Positions 5,222 to 7,601 of a stretch of DNA of 7,601 nucleotides are shown in pieces. A program made the translations under genes and the position numbers. The stretch's first letter is position 1; each line of letters begins with the position of its first letter. The notes below the pieces were generated by a model. That model did not search any database. It saw only the letters and a list, made by a program, of their open reading frames with translations, and was not told the origin of the DNA. Origin of the DNA: Oscillospiraceae bacterium (GTDB taxonomy: Bacteria; Bacillota; Clostridia; Oscillospirales; Ruminococcaceae); NCBI GenBank assembly GCA_018110855.1, contig JAGBFZ010000144.1, positions 1 through 7,601 of the forward strand. The letters run 5' to 3'.

Positions 5222-7601
5222 ATGACCCCTGTTATAACTAAGGAAGATTTTGAGGAAAAGCTTCGTCAGGAGCTTCAGGTGGAGTTCAACGTTACTCCCA
5301 TCGACGCTTCCGACAATCAGATCTACAAGGCTCTTTCCGCTGTTGTAGTTGAGCTGCTCCGCGCTAAGAGAAGAAAATTCAGAAATCAGGTACATTCCGC
5401 AGGCAAGAAGGAAATTTATTACCTTTCTATGGAGTTCCTTATGGGACGCTCCCTCAAGACCAGCCTTTACAATCTTGAGATCAACGATATGGTTGAAAAG
5501 ATCCTGAGCAAGTGGGACGTTAACATTGAGAGAATTTACGACTACGAGCCTGACGCAGGCCTCGGAAACGGCGGTCTCGGCAGACTTGCTGCCTGCTACC
5601 TTGACGGTCTTGCTACCGATGGCTATCCTGCTATGGGTTACTCTATCTGCTATGAGTACAGTATATTCAAGCAGAAGATCGAGGACGGCTGGCAGACTGA
5701 GCTTCCCGATAACTGGCTTCCCGGCGGCGACTGCTGGCTGGTTCCCAAGACTGACAAGTCCATTGAGGTCCACTTCGACGGCGAGCTGAAGGAATACTGG
5801 GATCAGCAGTATCATCACGTTTCCTATGTTAACTACAACACTGTTGTGGCTGTTCCTTACGATATGTATGTTCCCGGCTACGAGAGCGACGGCGTTTCCG
5901 TTCTGAGACTCTGGCAGGCTAAGGCTCCTTCCTTTGACATGAAGATGTTCAATCAGGGTGACTATGCACGCGCTCTGGGTCAGAATACTGTTGCTCAGGC
6001 TATTTCCAAGGTTCTTTATCCTAACGATAACCACCTTGAGGGCAAGAGCCTCCGTTACCGTCAGCAGTATTTCATGTGCGCTGCTTCAGTTGGAGATATC
6101 GTTAACCGTCATATGTCCGTTTACGGCACTCTTGACAATCTCCATGAGAAGGTTGCTATCCACATCAACGATACTCACCCCACTCTTGCTATCCCCGAGC
6201 TTATGCGTATACTTCTCGATGACTGCGGCTACAGCTGGGACAAGAGCTGGTATATCGTTACCAACACCTTTGCTTACACTAACCACACCGTTATGGCTGA
6301 GGCTCTCGAGAAGTGGGACGTTAATCTGGTTCGTCAGATCACTCCCCGTATTTTCGACATTATCTGCGAGATCAACCGCCGCTACTGCGAGGAGCTTATG
6401 GAGAGACTGGGCGACGGAAACAAGGTTTCCAGAATGTCCATCGTGCAGAACAATCAGATCCACATGGCTCTTCTCTGCGTTTGCGCTTCTCACAGCGTAA
6501 ACGGTGTTTCCAAGCTCCATTCCGAGATCATCAAGACCGATGTTTTCAGCAACGAGTACAGCTACACTCCTCACAAGTTCCAGAATGTTACAAACGGTAT
6601 CGCTTACAGAAGATGGCTGCTCCAGTCCAACCCCGGTCTTACAAAGCTCCTTTCCGAGACCATTGGAGACGGCTTCAAGAAGAATGCTTCCGAGCTTTCC
6701 GCTTTTGTCAAGTATGAAAACGACAAGAAGGTTCTCGATCAGCTTGCCAAGATCAAGCTCGACAACAAGAAGCGCTTTGCTAAGTATGTTCATCAGAACT
6801 TCGGCGTTGATCTTAACACCAATGCTATTTTCGATGTTCAGGTAAAGCGTCTCCACGAGTACAAGAGACAGAACCTTAACGCTCTGAACATTATTGCTGA
6901 GTACAATGCTCTTCTTGAGAATCCCGATATGGACTTTACTCCCAAGACCTACATCTTTGCGGCTAAGGCTGCTCCCGGATATTACCTTGCTAAGCAGATA
7001 ATCAAGATGATCTGGGCTCTGGGTGAGGAGATAAGAAAGAATCCCGTTATCAGCAAGAAATTACAGGTATTCTTCCTTGAGGATTACCGTGTTACCATGT
7101 CTGAGCTGCTCATGCCCGCTGCTGAGGTTTCCGAGCAGATATCTCTCGCAGGCACTGAGGCTTCCGGTACAGGAAACATGAAGCTCATGCTCAACGGCGC
7201 TCTTACCCTCGGTACTCTTGACGGCGCTAACGTTGAGATCAAGGAGCAGGTGGGCAAGGACAACATCTTTATCTTCGGTATGACTACAGAGGAGGTTCTT
7301 GCTAAGAAGGCTCAGGGCTATCGTCCCGAGGAGTATGTGAACAACAACGAGGTTATCCGCAAGGCTCTTGCAAAGATGTACAGCGGTATCAACGGCTGCA
7401 CCTTCGAGGAGGTTGCCGACACCCTCAAGTACAAGGATCCTTACATGGTTCTCGCTGATTTTGATGCTTATCAGTCCGCTCAGCAGTATGTTTCCGAGTG
7501 CTACAAGGACAAGGCTAAGTGGAACAAGATGTCTCTCCACAACATTGCAGGTGCGGGTGTATTCTCCGCTGACCGTGCTGTTGACGAGTATGCTAAGAAC
7601 A
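5222..7601 (+). CDS. glgP: Glycogen/alpha-glucan phosphorylase (GT35), C-terminus cut by window edge
   Basis: The frame gives 793 complete codons with no stop. The enzyme uses phosphate to release glucose-1-phosphate from the non-reducing ends of alpha-1,4-glucans in the cytoplasm (EC 2.4.1.1), with pyridoxal phosphate as cofactor. Family signatures in order are YLSMEFLMGRSL at 67-78, DAGLGNGGLGRLAAC at 111-125, HINDTHPTLAIPELMR at 314-329, TNHTVMAEALEKW, FDVQVKRLHEYKRQ at 537-550, and the cofactor site EASGTGNMK with Lys654 as the Schiff-base lysine. The final visible residues match the family's C-terminal helix region, so only about 10-30 residues should be missing. The N-terminus is short and lacks the phosphorylation-site extension of animal enzymes. 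AAGGAG at 5208-5213 lies 8 bases before the ATG and sets the start. It has its own near-consensus promoter and a possible CcpA/LacI site upstream, so control by sugar supply is plausible. Maltodextrin phosphorylase is the main alternative specificity. Confidence 0.97.
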   Translation, partial: MTPVITKEDFEEKLRQELQVEFNVTPIDASDNQIYKALSAVVVELLRAKRRKFRNQVHSAGKKEIYYLSMEFLMGRSLKTSLYNLEINDMVEKILSKWDVNIERIYDYEPDAGLGNGGLGRLAACYLDGLATDGYPAMGYSICYEYSIFKQKIEDGWQTELPDNWLPGGDCWLVPKTDKSIEVHFDGELKEYWDQQYHHVSYVNYNTVVAVPYDMYVPGYESDGVSVLRLWQAKAPSFDMKMFNQGDYARALGQNTVAQAISKVLYPNDNHLEGKSLRYRQQYFMCAASVGDIVNRHMSVYGTLDNLHEKVAIHINDTHPTLAIPELMRILLDDCGYSWDKSWYIVTNTFAYTNHTVMAEALEKWDVNLVRQITPRIFDIICEINRRYCEELMERLGDGNKVSRMSIVQNNQIHMALLCVCASHSVNGVSKLHSEIIKTDVFSNEYSYTPHKFQNVTNGIAYRRWLLQSNPGLTKLLSETIGDGFKKNASELSAFVKYENDKKVLDQLAKIKLDNKKRFAKYVHQNFGVDLNTNAIFDVQVKRLHEYKRQNLNALNIIAEYNALLENPDMDFTPKTYIFAAKAAPGYYLAKQIIKMIWALGEEIRKNPVISKKLQVFFLEDYRVTMSELLMPAAEVSEQISLAGTEASGTGNMKLMLNGALTLGTLDGANVEIKEQVGKDNIFIFGMTTEEVLAKKAQGYRPEEYVNNNEVIRKALAKMYSGINGCTFEEVADTLKYKDPYMVLADFDAYQSAQQYVSECYKDKAKWNKMSLHNIAGAGVFSADRAVDEYAKN

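Noticed and set aside
5198..6034. Minus-strand open frame of 278 codons, with others at 6086-6856 and 7061-7540
   Set aside because: All are antisense to the well-supported glycogen phosphorylase and arise from its codon bias (few codons whose complement is a stop).

Overview
The window looks like a chromosomal segment of a fibre-degrading gut or rumen Clostridia, most probably Ruminococcus or a close relative (Oscillospiraceae). This is inferred from Gram-positive style promoters and strong AGGAGG-type ribosome binding sites, AT-rich spacers between moderately GC-rich genes, lipoprotein signal peptides on secreted carbohydrate-active proteins, and the start of a GH5-type cellulase. No mobile element, CRISPR array, tRNA or rRNA was seen.

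Layout. Bases 1-372 (minus strand) hold the first 124 codons of a lipoprotein that runs off the left edge; its sequence after a disordered linker matches the start of a GH5 endoglucanase/cellulase barrel. A 337-base AT-rich divergent spacer follows, with one promoter candidate for each direction. Bases 710-2788 (plus) encode a full-length EF-G paralogue of the EF-G-2 type, closed by a clear intrinsic terminator. Next comes a regulatory spacer with a TTGACA/TAAAAT promoter overlaid by two dyads and a 10-base direct repeat. It drives a small secreted protein anchored by a C-terminal membrane helix (2979-3707) that I do not recognise. A second intrinsic terminator and a very short gap lead to a lipoprotein SGNH-family esterase with a C-terminal beta-rich domain (3787-5049). 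A 172-base spacer with a near-consensus promoter and a LacI/CcpA-like palindrome precedes glycogen phosphorylase (5222 to the right edge), which lacks only its last few codons.

How the genes may fit together. Three of the five proteins are predicted to be exported and held at the outer face of the membrane: a GH5 lipoprotein, a membrane-anchored beta-sandwich-like protein and an SGNH esterase lipoprotein. The esterase could deacetylate hemicellulose while the GH5 enzyme cuts the backbone, and the small anchored protein might bind glycan. Glycogen phosphorylase handles intracellular storage polysaccharide or imported oligosaccharide and would link such a supply to central metabolism. The EF-G-like factor has no obvious link to carbohydrate use. 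The genes are separated by terminators and individual promoters, so this is a neighbourhood of single or paired units rather than one operon, and the functional coupling is inference.
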